A program made the translations under genes and the position numbers. This document shows positions 27,570 through 36,457 of a DNA stretch of 64,000 nucleotides, piece by piece. The stretch is from assembly GCA_965230045.1 (NCBI GenBank), contig OZ245940.1, positions 3,844,001-3,908,000 on the forward strand. Direction: 5' to 3'. Numbering within the stretch: the first letter of the stretch is position 1; each line of letters opens with the position of its first letter. The DNA is from G963662905 sp965230045. GTDB taxonomy: Bacteria > Bacteroidota > Bacteroidia > Bacteroidales > WRLA01. The notes below the pieces were generated by a model. It ran no database searches. It had not been told where the DNA came from and was given only the letters and a program-made list of their open reading frames with translations.

Positions 27570-30500
27570 TTAGTTGATGACAACTTTTTGGACAGTGCGG
27601 TTTGAACCGGAAGTAATTTCTACGAGGTAAACGCCGGCATTAAGATCTGACGGAAGGGCGATTTCTGCATTTCCGTTGATTTGCTGCTGCATGATGTTGC
27701 GGCCGCTGATATCATTCAAACGCAGTGTGTAACCTCCTTCCATATTACGGATGTGGAGGTTGTTTCCGTTGATGTATGCGAAGGCTTTTGGTGTTTTGAT
27801 TTGGTCTTCGATTCCGGTTAATGTTCCGAAGTGGAGGATGAAGCGGTTTGGGTTATCATCTGCAGAAGCCACAAATTCATAAGCTTCAACGGCCTTTAAA
27901 TCTACAAAGTTATTTGTAACCAAATCTTCCAATGTAATCGCAGTGTTTAGGTCGTTAATTATTGGTTTTAAACTAAATAACCCATCTACTCCCGGCTTTA
28001 AATAAAGCGAAATGCTCAATTCATTCTCACGAGATGCAGGCAGACCATTAATTGCGAATTTTGTTCCCTGATCATTTACTGTATAGATGTTTGGCACTTC
28101 GGCATTAAACCCGAATAATTTATAGGCATCATAATTTCCATCAAATTCCAGTGTGGCATCCGATTGAAAATGGATAAATGTTTCATCTGATAAATCTCCG
28201 GTAAGAATCTCAATCTTCATGCTTCCATCAACACTATTTGAGGCATTGCCTGATTTATAAAATCCCTGATCGGAATGTGTTAAATCTGCTTTTTCAATAG
28301 TAACCGTTTTTGTACTGGATGATTTGGCATGTACCATAAAACCCTGCATGGCCGGAATATACTGAGATCCAGAACTCAAAGCACCACTTTCACCTGCTAA
28401 ATGTATATAGTACCTATATTTTGATTTGTCGGAATCATAATAATAAAGCGCATTATCCATTCCATCGCCCAAAGTAACAGCATCCCAATCGATAGCTGCC
28501 GGATAGGGATTTCCAACGAGGTTCCAGCCTTCAGCTCCTTCCACAGTATGGGTACAAGTAATTTCATAGCTTGCATCGTTATTTAAGGTTCCGGAAAATT
28601 CTTTTGTAACTGGATCAGTTTTATAAGCCACAAGGTATCCTGTACCAACAGCAAAATTATCTTCAAAATCTTCATTCCAGATCAAATTTTCATCATTATC
28701 TTTTAATTTAGAATTAATCCACACGTTCGATGCTTCATCGAATTTATAAAAATCTGTAGTTGCTGTGGGCGGGTTTGTAACAAATTCTGTTTGTATCGCC
28801 TGATTGGAAACAGGTGAAGAAATAAAATGGTATTTTCCATCGGTATCGTCATAGTAGGGAGTTAAATACCTTTGTACAGTAACATCTCCCGATACTGTTC
28901 CATTTGCAATTAATGAGGCGGTGCCGGTGGCATCAGATAAAAGTGTCAAATTCCCTGATGAGTTTAGTGTTGTTCCGGTTTCAACTGTAACATTACCCGC
29001 AATTGATTTTGCATTGTTTAGTGTAACATTTGTTCCGTTATTCTGTATAATTAAGTTTGTCGGTGCGTTTGTAGCCGGCCATTCATAATCTGTCGATGTA
29101 TAAGCCCCCCCATTATTATAAACCAATGTACCAGATGAATAACTTGCGGGCTTGGAATTATCAGGCACAGATTGAACATAACCATTAGCGTTAATTTGAA
29201 GCGTTCCATTAACAGTAAAGGTACCATACCTACATAGAATTCCTCTACTTAAAGCCAATGTCCCACCTGAATTAACTGTTACATTGTAAAACTTTTTCTC
29301 ATTATCATGATCAGATGTTGCATCTCCAATCAAAGTTGTTGTTGACCCATCCGAGATAACAATGGATAAATCATTTCCAACCCCATTGTCTGTTCCATAA
29401 ATAGCTCCGCCTGTTGAATTACTGATTGTTATTGTTTGTGTTACGCCATTCATGGTTAAAGAATTTGAACCAGATGATTGCAAAGCTCCATTAGTCACAG
29501 TCAAATCTTTTGTGAGACTTCTATCTACAGAAAGCTGTACCCATGTGTTATTATCTATTACAATATTTGCTGGGCCATTGCTTAAAGGCCATTCCAGCGA
29601 TTGGTTTAATTTTGATGAAGATCCTCCGCCTAAATTATATTTCAGCGTTGATGAACTGCCAAAGGTTGGTGATGCTGTTACGCTTCCACCCGAATTGATT
29701 TGAAGGGTGCCGTTGATCTGGCTAACTTTGGTTAATGTCAACGCTCCATTCAATTCCAAATCATTAAAAGTCGTTGTAATACTTCCAGCAACCGTTCCCG
29801 CTCCGGCAAAAACTACCGTTCCATCAGCAGCGGTAAAAGTGCCATTGTTTGTCAGGGTGCCGCCGGAAGCAATGGTTAAAGTGCGTTTGTCTTTTGAGCC
29901 ATCGCTGGCGGTAAAAGTAGCACCGTTGTTTATTGTTAAACTGGAAACTGTTGCATTTTGATCGAGCGTTAGATTATCTTCAATTGTAATAGGCTGACCG
30001 GATTCTGGCACTGCACCAGCATCCCAGGAATTTGGGTCATTCCAGCTTCCATCGCCAGAACCTGAGGTTGTCCATGAGCTTTGAACTGAATAACTATAAT
30101 TGTTTCCCGAATTATTATTTAAGTTAATGGTGTACCAATCTGCCTCATCATTTGAAATATTTGAAGCAAGCCCATTACCAGAAGTAAAAATATAATACTT
30201 AATCGTGGAAGATTCTGTATTTGTGCTAGAAGGGATATCAGCTGAATATGATGTTCCACTGCCAGTCATTTCAGATATTGACGATGTAGCGAAATTATCC
30301 TTTGAATATCTCAAATAAACACTTTGTCCTGTTGCAAAAGAGCCATCTAAAGTAGCTGTTATAGTAACTGTCTGTCCAGGATAGATTGTTGTTTTATCTT
30401 TTGCTACCGATGAAACAGAACGCACATCACCCTGAACCTGAAATATAATTAATTTTCCAGATGGAGATGAACCAGCATCCTTTGTCTTAAATATGTAATT

Positions 30501-30845
30501 ATCGGTCGTGCTAGATACATTCAAATACATAGAGCCACTTGATGGATTATCATTTAAATTAAGCATCAATTCTGAATTTGGGCTCACGGAAACATTCAAC
30601 GATGGGGTAATTGTTATTTGTTTAATTGTTCCATCCCAATCAATACCCATTCTAAAATACTGGTTCCCTGTACCCTTTGCATTATCAGTTTTGATATAAG
30701 AATTACCTGCACTAGCTGAAAAATACTCAAAATCAGCAGTACTCTCCCAACCTGATGTAAAACCAGATCCAACAATTGCATTTTGAGATAATAATTCCGT
30801 GATTCCTATCATCATCACTCCAACCAAAAGTAAAACCTTCTTCAT
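27570..30845 (-). CDS. Large T9SS-exported surface protein
   Basis: The 1091-residue product begins with a signal peptide (MKKVLLLVGVMMIGITELLSQN). Its N-terminal third resembles beta-sandwich domains of surface proteins. Residues about 265-690 contain SWNDPNSWDAGAVPESGQPITIED followed by repeated beta-helix-like rungs (LTINNGATF, LTIASGGTLTNNGTFT, LQINSGGSVTA), as in GEVED/autotransporter-like passenger proteins. A conserved late domain includes GWNLVGNPYPAAIDWDAV. The last 80 residues form a T9SS type A sorting domain ending in GVYLVEITSGSNRTVQKVVIN. It is probably a large adhesin or matrix protein held on the cell surface. The gene is monocistronic, with a terminator downstream. Confidence 0.83.
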   Translation of the reverse strand: MKKVLLLVGVMMIGITELLSQNAIVGSGFTSGWESTADFEYFSASAGNSYIKTDNAKGTGNQYFRMGIDWDGTIKQITITPSLNVSVSPNSELMLNLNDNPSSGSMYLNVSSTTDNYIFKTKDAGSSPSGKLIIFQVQGDVRSVSSVAKDKTTIYPGQTVTITATLDGSFATGQSVYLRYSKDNFATSSISEMTGSGTSYSADIPSSTNTESSTIKYYIFTSGNGLASNISNDEADWYTINLNNNSGNNYSYSVQSSWTTSGSGDGSWNDPNSWDAGAVPESGQPITIEDNLTLDQNATVSSLTINNGATFTASDGSKDKRTLTIASGGTLTNNGTFTAADGTVVFAGAGTVAGSITTTFNDLELNGALTLTKVSQINGTLQINSGGSVTASPTFGSSSTLKYNLGGGSSSKLNQSLEWPLSNGPANIVIDNNTWVQLSVDRSLTKDLTVTNGALQSSGSNSLTMNGVTQTITISNSTGGAIYGTDNGVGNDLSIVISDGSTTTLIGDATSDHDNEKKFYNVTVNSGGTLALSRGILCRYGTFTVNGTLQINANGYVQSVPDNSKPASYSSGTLVYNNGGAYTSTDYEWPATNAPTNLIIQNNGTNVTLNNAKSIAGNVTVETGTTLNSSGNLTLLSDATGTASLIANGTVSGDVTVQRYLTPYYDDTDGKYHFISSPVSNQAIQTEFVTNPPTATTDFYKFDEASNVWINSKLKDNDENLIWNEDFEDNFAVGTGYLVAYKTDPVTKEFSGTLNNDASYEITCTHTVEGAEGWNLVGNPYPAAIDWDAVTLGDGMDNALYYYDSDKSKYRYYIHLAGESGALSSGSQYIPAMQGFMVHAKSSSTKTVTIEKADLTHSDQGFYKSGNASNSVDGSMKIEILTGDLSDETFIHFQSDATLEFDGNYDAYKLFGFNAEVPNIYTVNDQGTKFAINGLPASRENELSISLYLKPGVDGLFSLKPIINDLNTAITLEDLVTNNFVDLKAVEAYEFVASADDNPNRFILHFGTLTGIEDQIKTPKAFAYINGNNLHIRNMEGGYTLRLNDISGRNIMQQQINGNAEIALPSDLNAGVYLVEITSGSNRTVQKVVIN

Positions 30846-31115
30846 AACTCTTAAATTTTATTTAAACTTAAATATTTCAAACACTTCAATTTTATTTTAA
30901 ACAATTTACAGGCTTTTGGGTTCAGCGTGGGCATAGAAATATTGGATTGTATTGGCAATCTTTTATTATCCTTTTGGGTTTTCCATAAAAATGTTACGAA
31001 ACAGCCTTTTACTGTTTATTTCAGAATCCTTCTTCCACGCTCTTTGCTTCACTTGATAACCTGTTATAATCTCGCAAATATAGGGTTTGGTGGGGGAATG
31101 TGCAAATGTTTTTTT
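30846..31115. other. Intergenic region between the T9SS gene and array 3
   Basis: This is AT-rich sequence with no credible gene. It must hold the promoter for the minus-strand T9SS gene, but no TAnnTTTG with a good -33 element was found. Together with array 3 it forms a 527-bp gene-free stretch up to 31372. Confidence 0.5.
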
Positions 31116-31345
31116 AGTGCGAAAGTGGGAAAGTGCGAAAGTGGAAAGTGGGAAAGTGCGAAAGTTGAAAGTGGGAAAGTTGAAAGTGGGAAAGTTGAAA
31201 GTGGGAAAGTGGGAAAGTTGAAAGTGGGAAAGTGGGAAAGTGGCACTTCGGCTACGCTCAGTGACCTTGAGTGCGAAAGTGGGAAAGTGGGAAAGTGGGA
31301 AAGTTGAAAGTGCGAAAGTTGAAAGTGCGAAAGTGGGAAAGTGGT
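31116..31345 (+). repeat. GAAAGT array 3 with one palindromic insert
   Basis: The same 7/8-nt units, in the same orientation as arrays 1 and 2, include one copy of the 32-bp insert (around 31232-31270). It ends 28 bp before the WbqC-family start codon. Confidence 0.92.
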
Positions 31346-31372
31346 TGTAGTGAAATTCCTTAGTTTTGCGGT

Positions 31373-32050
31373 ATGGAACTATTGGATGATATTTATCTAT
31401 CGACGGCTTATTTTCCGCCGGTTGCGTGGTTTGGGCTGGCTGCGCGTGCTAAAAGGGTACATATTGAAGCTTGTGAGCATTTTCCGCGTCAGACGTACCG
31501 TAACCGTTTCAGTATTTTGAGCGCACAGGGCGAGTTGAAACTGAGCATGCCCCTGCTCCGGCCTAAAGGTAGCAAAACTCCCATACGCGAAGTGGAAGCT
31601 GCTTTTCTGGAAAAATGGCAAAATATGCACTGGCGGAGCTTAGAAAGCTGCTATAATGCTTCTCCATTTTTTCTGTATTATCAGGATGATGTCAAAGAAT
31701 TAATCTATGCGATAAAACCCGGAGACAAACTCCTGGAAATCAATGATAAAATCATTCAATATTTTGCTGAAAAATGTGCACTGAAAACGTCCTTTGTTTT
31801 TACAGAAAAATTTGAGGTTCCTTCGGAAAGTCCTTCCGATTGGCGCTATCGTTTAAGTCCGAAAAAATCGGATTTAATTCCGGAGAGCTGTTTTCCTGAG
31901 TATTATCAGGTATTTGAAAATCAGGTTTTTCATCCTAATCTGAGTATTTTAGATGCTTTGTTTAATTTGGGCCCGGAGCTTCCGGCTTATGTTGGGGAAG
32001 TAGGAAAGTTGAAAGTGGGAAAGTTGAAAGTGCGAAAGTGGGAAAGTTGA
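31373..32050 (+). CDS. WbqC-family protein with repeat-encoded C-terminus
   Basis: The 225-residue protein shows the WbqC pattern: LSTAYFPPVAWFGLAARAKRVHIEACEHFPRQTYRNRF near the N-terminus, then LSMPLLRPKG...VEAAFLEKWQNMHWRSLESCYNASPFFLYY, and the late motif NLSILDALFNLGPELPAYV. WbqC proteins accompany polysaccharide or amino-sugar pathways, and their exact reaction is unclear. The normal protein should end near residue 208. The final residues (GKLKVGKLKVRKWES) are a translation of GAAAGT array 4, and the stop codon lies inside the array. The gene thus has arrays on both sides. Confidence 0.8.
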   Translation: MELLDDIYLSTAYFPPVAWFGLAARAKRVHIEACEHFPRQTYRNRFSILSAQGELKLSMPLLRPKGSKTPIREVEAAFLEKWQNMHWRSLESCYNASPFFLYYQDDVKELIYAIKPGDKLLEINDKIIQYFAEKCALKTSFVFTEKFEVPSESPSDWRYRLSPKKSDLIPESCFPEYYQVFENQVFHPNLSILDALFNLGPELPAYVGEVGKLKVGKLKVRKWES

Positions 32051-32223
32051 AAGTGCGAAAGTGGGAAAGTTGAAAGTGGGAAAGTTGAAAGTGGCCCCTC
32101 GACTTCGCTCGGGGACCTTGAGTGGGAAAGATGAAAGTGGGCACTTCGGCTTCGCTCAGTGACATTGAGTGGGAAAGTGGGAAAGTTGAAAGTGCGAAAG
32201 TGCGAAAGTTGAAAGTGGGAAAG
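31998..32223 (+). repeat. GAAAGT array 4 with two palindromic inserts
   Basis: The array starts inside the WbqC-family coding sequence, has the same units and orientation as the other three, and includes two copies of the 32-bp element (around 32092 and 32145). It ends directly at the stop codon of the minus-strand 7TM-HD gene. Confidence 0.92.
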
Positions 32224-34293
32224 TTATGAGGGGTATTCGATTCGGAGGTGATAGATGTTCATCAGTTTGTGTTTGAGGATTTTTTTCACTATTGAGATGT
32301 CTTTGAGGGTAATGTCCGCATTATCGAATTGATTTTCTTCCAGTTGTTTCTGAATGATTTTCTCGACCAGATTATCGAGATTTTCTTCATTGGGCTGTTT
32401 GATGGAGCGTGAAGCAGCTTCGACACTGTCGGCCATCATCAGCACGGCTGTTTCTTTACTAAAAGGCGCAGGACCATGGTAGCGGAAAGCATCTTCATCA
32501 ATCTCCATTCCGGGATTTTCGTTGCGGTATTGAAAGTAAAAATAATCGGTTTTGCGTGTTCCGTGATGGGTCCGGATAAAATCGATAATCTGCTCCGGCA
32601 GTTTGTTTTTCTTTGCCATCTCCACGCCTTTAATAACATGGCCAATGATCACATCTGCGCTTTCAATGGGCGAAAGGTCTTCGTGGGGATTTAATCCGGC
32701 GATCTGATTTTCAACAAAAAAGAGCGGGCTGTCAATTTTCCCGATATCGTGGTACAAAGCTCCGGCGCGCACGAGCAGCGGATTTCCATCGATGGCGCGG
32801 ATTGCTTCTTCTGCCATATTTGCCACTTGCAGGCTGTGCTGGAATGTTCCGGGGGCCTTATTCGACAGCTGGCGCAAGAGTTTGTTATTGGTATCCGAAA
32901 GTTCGAGCAGGGTGATATCGGTGATCAATCCAAAAACTTTTTCAAAAAGGAAAATCAGTGGATAGGTAAACAAAATCAGGAATGCTGCCCCCGCAAAATA
33001 GGCATAGTGCATGCTGTCGATCCCGGCCAGACTGCCATCACGGATAAGGTGCAAGCCCGAATAAGTAATTGCGTAGGCCAAAAAAACCCAAAGTGAAGTA
33101 ATAAAAAACTGTGCGCGTCGCCTCAGGCTAACAAAACTAAAAATAGTAACAAGACCGGCAAACATCTGCACAAAAGCGAATTCGAAACTATTGGGCACGG
33201 TATAGGCCACAATAAAAATAGTGATAAAATGTATAAAAAAGGCCAAACGGCTGTCGAAAAAGATACGGATCAAAATAGGCGCCATACACAATGGCAAGAG
33301 GTAAACAAATTCGGGATTGGTTTTTACCAGCACGCTGCTCATAAAAACCATCAGCAGTATAATGGTAAGGATGAGCACGAGGCGTTCATTTTCTTCAAAA
33401 ACATCTCGGCGGAAAAAGTAAAGATAAAATGCCAAACCACTGATTGCAATCAGCACTAATAATATTTTCCCGAGCAAAACCAATCGTGCCGTTAATTTCC
33501 CGCCAATATTCCGATCATATTCCAGCCGCAGCGAATCCAGCAACTGAAATTTATTATTGGTAACCAGTTCGCCTTTACTGATGATGCGCTCGCCCACCTG
33601 AACCATTCCGGTTGTAAGCGACATATTTTTAACACGCTGTAGCAATTCTTTCTGTGTATAAACATCATCATATAAAACATTATGCATCAGTGCATTCTGC
33701 AAACGTGCCAGCATAAAAGACTGTAAAGCAGGATCAAAATCCATTAAATGCTTCCGGAAATAGGCATCGGCAGATTGTATGCTAAAAAAACTATTGGCGT
33801 CTTTTTCGCGCATGTCGGCACCGGAGCGCACATAAACCTGTTTTAATGCGAGGTTTTCGCGCAATTCGGGCCGCATTTCAATCAAACCGGCATGAAAAAC
33901 CGTATCGAACAATCCCAGCGCGTACGACAGAGAAGCAAAGCGATCCCTATTTTGAGCATTTTCCGCAAAATCAGCATCCCAACTTTTATTAAATTCACGA
34001 ATAAAACGCAAACGGTTCATTGAATCCATAACCGGATCGCTCACAAAATACAATGGTGCATTTGATTTCAGGGCTTCCCTTTCCTCATCGAGCTTTTCCT
34101 TCGATTTATGTACGGAAAAACTGAAAGGCGCAATCAAATCCTCATAAACCCATGGCTTTCCACGCTGAAAATCATAACGAAAGCGCGTTTCGCCGGGCAA
34201 AATAAAAATGATAATGACTACCGCGATGGCAAATAAAATAATCTTGCTCACGAGGGGATAATATGCGCTGAATTTTGAAACTGAATTCTTCAT
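32224..34293 (-). CDS. 7TM-HD membrane phosphohydrolase (PgpH/YqfF family)
   Basis: From ATG at 34293 the product is 689 residues. A first membrane helix (KIILFAIAVVIIIFILPGE) is followed by an extracytoplasmic domain (to about residue 275), seven membrane helices (about 280-475) and a cytoplasmic HD domain with ALYHDIGKID, HHGT and an HDIG-type arrangement. Relatives in Listeria (PgpH) degrade c-di-AMP. Many Bacteroidota carry one copy. The alternative start at 34320 adds nine residues; the later ATG is preferred because it sits at normal distance from the first helix. The stop codon directly touches GAAAGT array 4. Substrate is inferred from the family only. Confidence 0.87.
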   Translation of the reverse strand: MKNSVSKFSAYYPLVSKIILFAIAVVIIIFILPGETRFRYDFQRGKPWVYEDLIAPFSFSVHKSKEKLDEEREALKSNAPLYFVSDPVMDSMNRLRFIREFNKSWDADFAENAQNRDRFASLSYALGLFDTVFHAGLIEMRPELRENLALKQVYVRSGADMREKDANSFFSIQSADAYFRKHLMDFDPALQSFMLARLQNALMHNVLYDDVYTQKELLQRVKNMSLTTGMVQVGERIISKGELVTNNKFQLLDSLRLEYDRNIGGKLTARLVLLGKILLVLIAISGLAFYLYFFRRDVFEENERLVLILTIILLMVFMSSVLVKTNPEFVYLLPLCMAPILIRIFFDSRLAFFIHFITIFIVAYTVPNSFEFAFVQMFAGLVTIFSFVSLRRRAQFFITSLWVFLAYAITYSGLHLIRDGSLAGIDSMHYAYFAGAAFLILFTYPLIFLFEKVFGLITDITLLELSDTNNKLLRQLSNKAPGTFQHSLQVANMAEEAIRAIDGNPLLVRAGALYHDIGKIDSPLFFVENQIAGLNPHEDLSPIESADVIIGHVIKGVEMAKKNKLPEQIIDFIRTHHGTRKTDYFYFQYRNENPGMEIDEDAFRYHGPAPFSKETAVLMMADSVEAASRSIKQPNEENLDNLVEKIIQKQLEENQFDNADITLKDISIVKKILKHKLMNIYHLRIEYPS

Positions 34294-34474
34294 TAAATCT
34301 GATTTAGAACGCAGAAACATCTAAAATGCTTTTGTTTGCAGCATTTTGGGAAATTCCTGATGTCGTTAAAACAAACGAAATTAATAAAAAGCCCGTTCAA
34401 CTGGCAAAAAATCCGTATTTTTACGCTTAGAGTTCGGGCATCACCTGCGCTCATTAAGAAAAACCCAGCATATT

Positions 34475-35254
34475 ATGGAATACGGAATTATTCATTTACC
34501 CATAGCACCTTTACGGCTCGAACGGGACGACCGCTCGGAAATGATCAGTCAGGCATTGTTTGGAGAGCTGCTTGAAATTGTTGAAAAACATGATAAATGG
34601 TGGTTGGTGCGGCTCGAATTTGACAAATACTCGGGCTGGATTGACCCCAAGCAGCTCACAATAATTTCGCAGGAGACTTATGAAACTTTACGTTGGTCGA
34701 AGGATTTCCGTTATTGCAATAAGACGCTCGGAGAGGCATGGGTCAACAACCAAAAACAAATCTTCATTCCTTTTGGTGCTTGTTTGCCGCCGGATGAAAT
34801 CCTGAACAATATCAGTGATATTAAAATTACAGCTAATGAAAATGATTTTTCTCCCATACGTTCAGCGAACGGAGCAGACATTGTATCTGTCGCAGAGGGT
34901 TTTATCGGATCACCTTACCTCTGGGGCGGAAAAAGCTGCCTGGGTTTTGACTGTTCAGGATTTGTTCAGCTGATTTATAAAACCTTTGGAATCCGTTTAG
35001 AGCGCGATGCTTCGGTACAGTCCAATTATGGCGAAACAATAAATTTTATTTCGGAAGCCCGGGCCGGCGATTTGGCATTTTTCGATAATGAAGAAGGCAA
35101 CATCATCCATGTTGGAATACTTGCTGATACTGAAAATATTATTCATGCCAGTGGAGAAGTGCGCCGTGACCGGATTGATCATCATGGAATTTACAATGAA
35201 AAGCAAAAGCGCTACACGCACAATTTGCGACTGATTAAACGAAACACCTTTTAA
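34475..35254 (+). CDS. SH3 / NlpC-P60 cell-wall hydrolase
   Basis: The 259-residue protein has two bacterial SH3-like modules at the N-terminus (IIHLPIAPLRLERDDRSEM, GELLEIVEKHDKWWLVRLEF) and a C-terminal NlpC/P60 (C40) domain. Catalytic Cys160 is in GFDCSGFVQLIYKTFGI and His212 in NIIHVGIL, with a third polar residue in NIIHASGEV. Such enzymes cut the D-Glu-diaminopimelate bond in peptidoglycan peptides. No signal peptide is evident, as in several Bacteroidota YkfC-like members that recycle cell-wall peptides. It is divergent from the 7TM-HD gene and convergent with the signalling operon. Confidence 0.87.
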   Translation: MEYGIIHLPIAPLRLERDDRSEMISQALFGELLEIVEKHDKWWLVRLEFDKYSGWIDPKQLTIISQETYETLRWSKDFRYCNKTLGEAWVNNQKQIFIPFGACLPPDEILNNISDIKITANENDFSPIRSANGADIVSVAEGFIGSPYLWGGKSCLGFDCSGFVQLIYKTFGIRLERDASVQSNYGETINFISEARAGDLAFFDNEEGNIIHVGILADTENIIHASGEVRRDRIDHHGIYNEKQKRYTHNLRLIKRNTF

Positions 35255-35328
35255 TCAATATTAACATACTGTTAAACAGCATTTTAAAACCTCATATATC
35301 GGATAACTTTGCCTAATCCAATAAATGA

Positions 35329-36405
35329 TTAATCTTCGGAGATTTTCTCACCAACGAAATACATTTTCATCATTCCTTTTCCTTTTACATCGGTAAAACC
35401 ACGATCCATCAGCTGATAGTGGTTTTTAATGTATGATGCGGTTGTTTCACTGATGTTGATGCGCATGGGCAGCCCTGTTGTTTCCATGCGCGAAGCAGTA
35501 TTAATTGTGTCGCCGAAAACGCCATAGGCATAGCGCGTTATTCCGATTACGCCGCCCACTACCCTACCGGTATGCATCCCGATTCGTATATTCCACTGTT
35601 CGTTGCCATTTTCGAGGGCTTTGCGGTTGCGATCGTCCATAAAATCAAGAATATCGCGTGCAGCGGCAACCATCTTGAGCGCATGATCCGGATCGACCCT
35701 GGGCATCCCGCAAACGGCCAGATAGCCATCGCCAACAGTTTGGATGCGCTCGCAATGATGTTGCTCCATAATGGCATCATAGGCTGAAAAAAGCTCATTG
35801 AGTTCGGCAATAATCTGCTCGGGTTTAAGCTGTGCAACACGTGGCGTATAGCCCACAATATCACTAAAAAAGACGGTAACTTCTTCAAAAGCTTTAGGTT
35901 CTGTTGTGCCGGTATTTTTCAGGTCTTCTGCAACTGAAGCCGGAAAAATACTCCGCAGCAATTGATCCGCTTTTTTACGTTCTTTCCTGATTTCGGTATT
36001 TGCCACAGCCAATCGCCGGTAAGCATGCAGCAGCCGTACATGCGTATTTACGCGGGCTTCGAGCTCAATACCATTAAAAGGTTTGGTGATATAATCCACA
36101 CCGCCAAGGCCGAACCCTTTGACAATACTATCGGTATCCGTTTTTGCTGTAAGGAAGATAACAGGGATTCCTTTGGTTTTAGGTTTGGATTTCAATACTT
36201 TACACACCTCAAAACCATCCATTTCCGGCATCATGATATCCAGCAGGATCAGATCAAAATTCACCTTTTCAACGCGCGCCAAAGCTTCTTTTCCATTGCG
36301 GGCATAGCTTACATTATAGCCTTTTGCACGCAGGATGTTGGCAGCAACACGGATATTATCCGCAATATCATCAACAATGAGAATTTTATAACCGCTTGTA
36401 CTCAT
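35329..36405 (-). CDS. Receiver-class III nucleotide cyclase
   Basis: The 358-residue protein has a receiver domain (Asp56 in LILLDIMMPEMDG, Lys in DYITKPF), a linker helix and a class III cyclase domain. Metal-binding Asp182 and Asp226 lie in FFSDIVGYT and TVGDGYLAV. The two substrate-specifying positions are not standard: Gln222 sits where adenylate cyclases have Lys and guanylate cyclases Glu, and Gly295 (in YGVFGDTINTASRME) where they have Asp or Cys. Product could be cAMP or cGMP. It is the last gene of an operon with two kinases, 52 bp after the receiver-kinase gene, and is probably the output phosphorylated by them. Confidence 0.88.
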   Translation of the reverse strand: MSTSGYKILIVDDIADNIRVAANILRAKGYNVSYARNGKEALARVEKVNFDLILLDIMMPEMDGFEVCKVLKSKPKTKGIPVIFLTAKTDTDSIVKGFGLGGVDYITKPFNGIELEARVNTHVRLLHAYRRLAVANTEIRKERKKADQLLRSIFPASVAEDLKNTGTTEPKAFEEVTVFFSDIVGYTPRVAQLKPEQIIAELNELFSAYDAIMEQHHCERIQTVGDGYLAVCGMPRVDPDHALKMVAAARDILDFMDDRNRKALENGNEQWNIRIGMHTGRVVGGVIGITRYAYGVFGDTINTASRMETTGLPMRINISETTASYIKNHYQLMDRGFTDVKGKGMMKMYFVGEKISED

Positions 36406-36457
36406 AGAATAATCAATTTAACAGCACAAAAACCTTCAACCAAAGGCCTTCAGGGTT

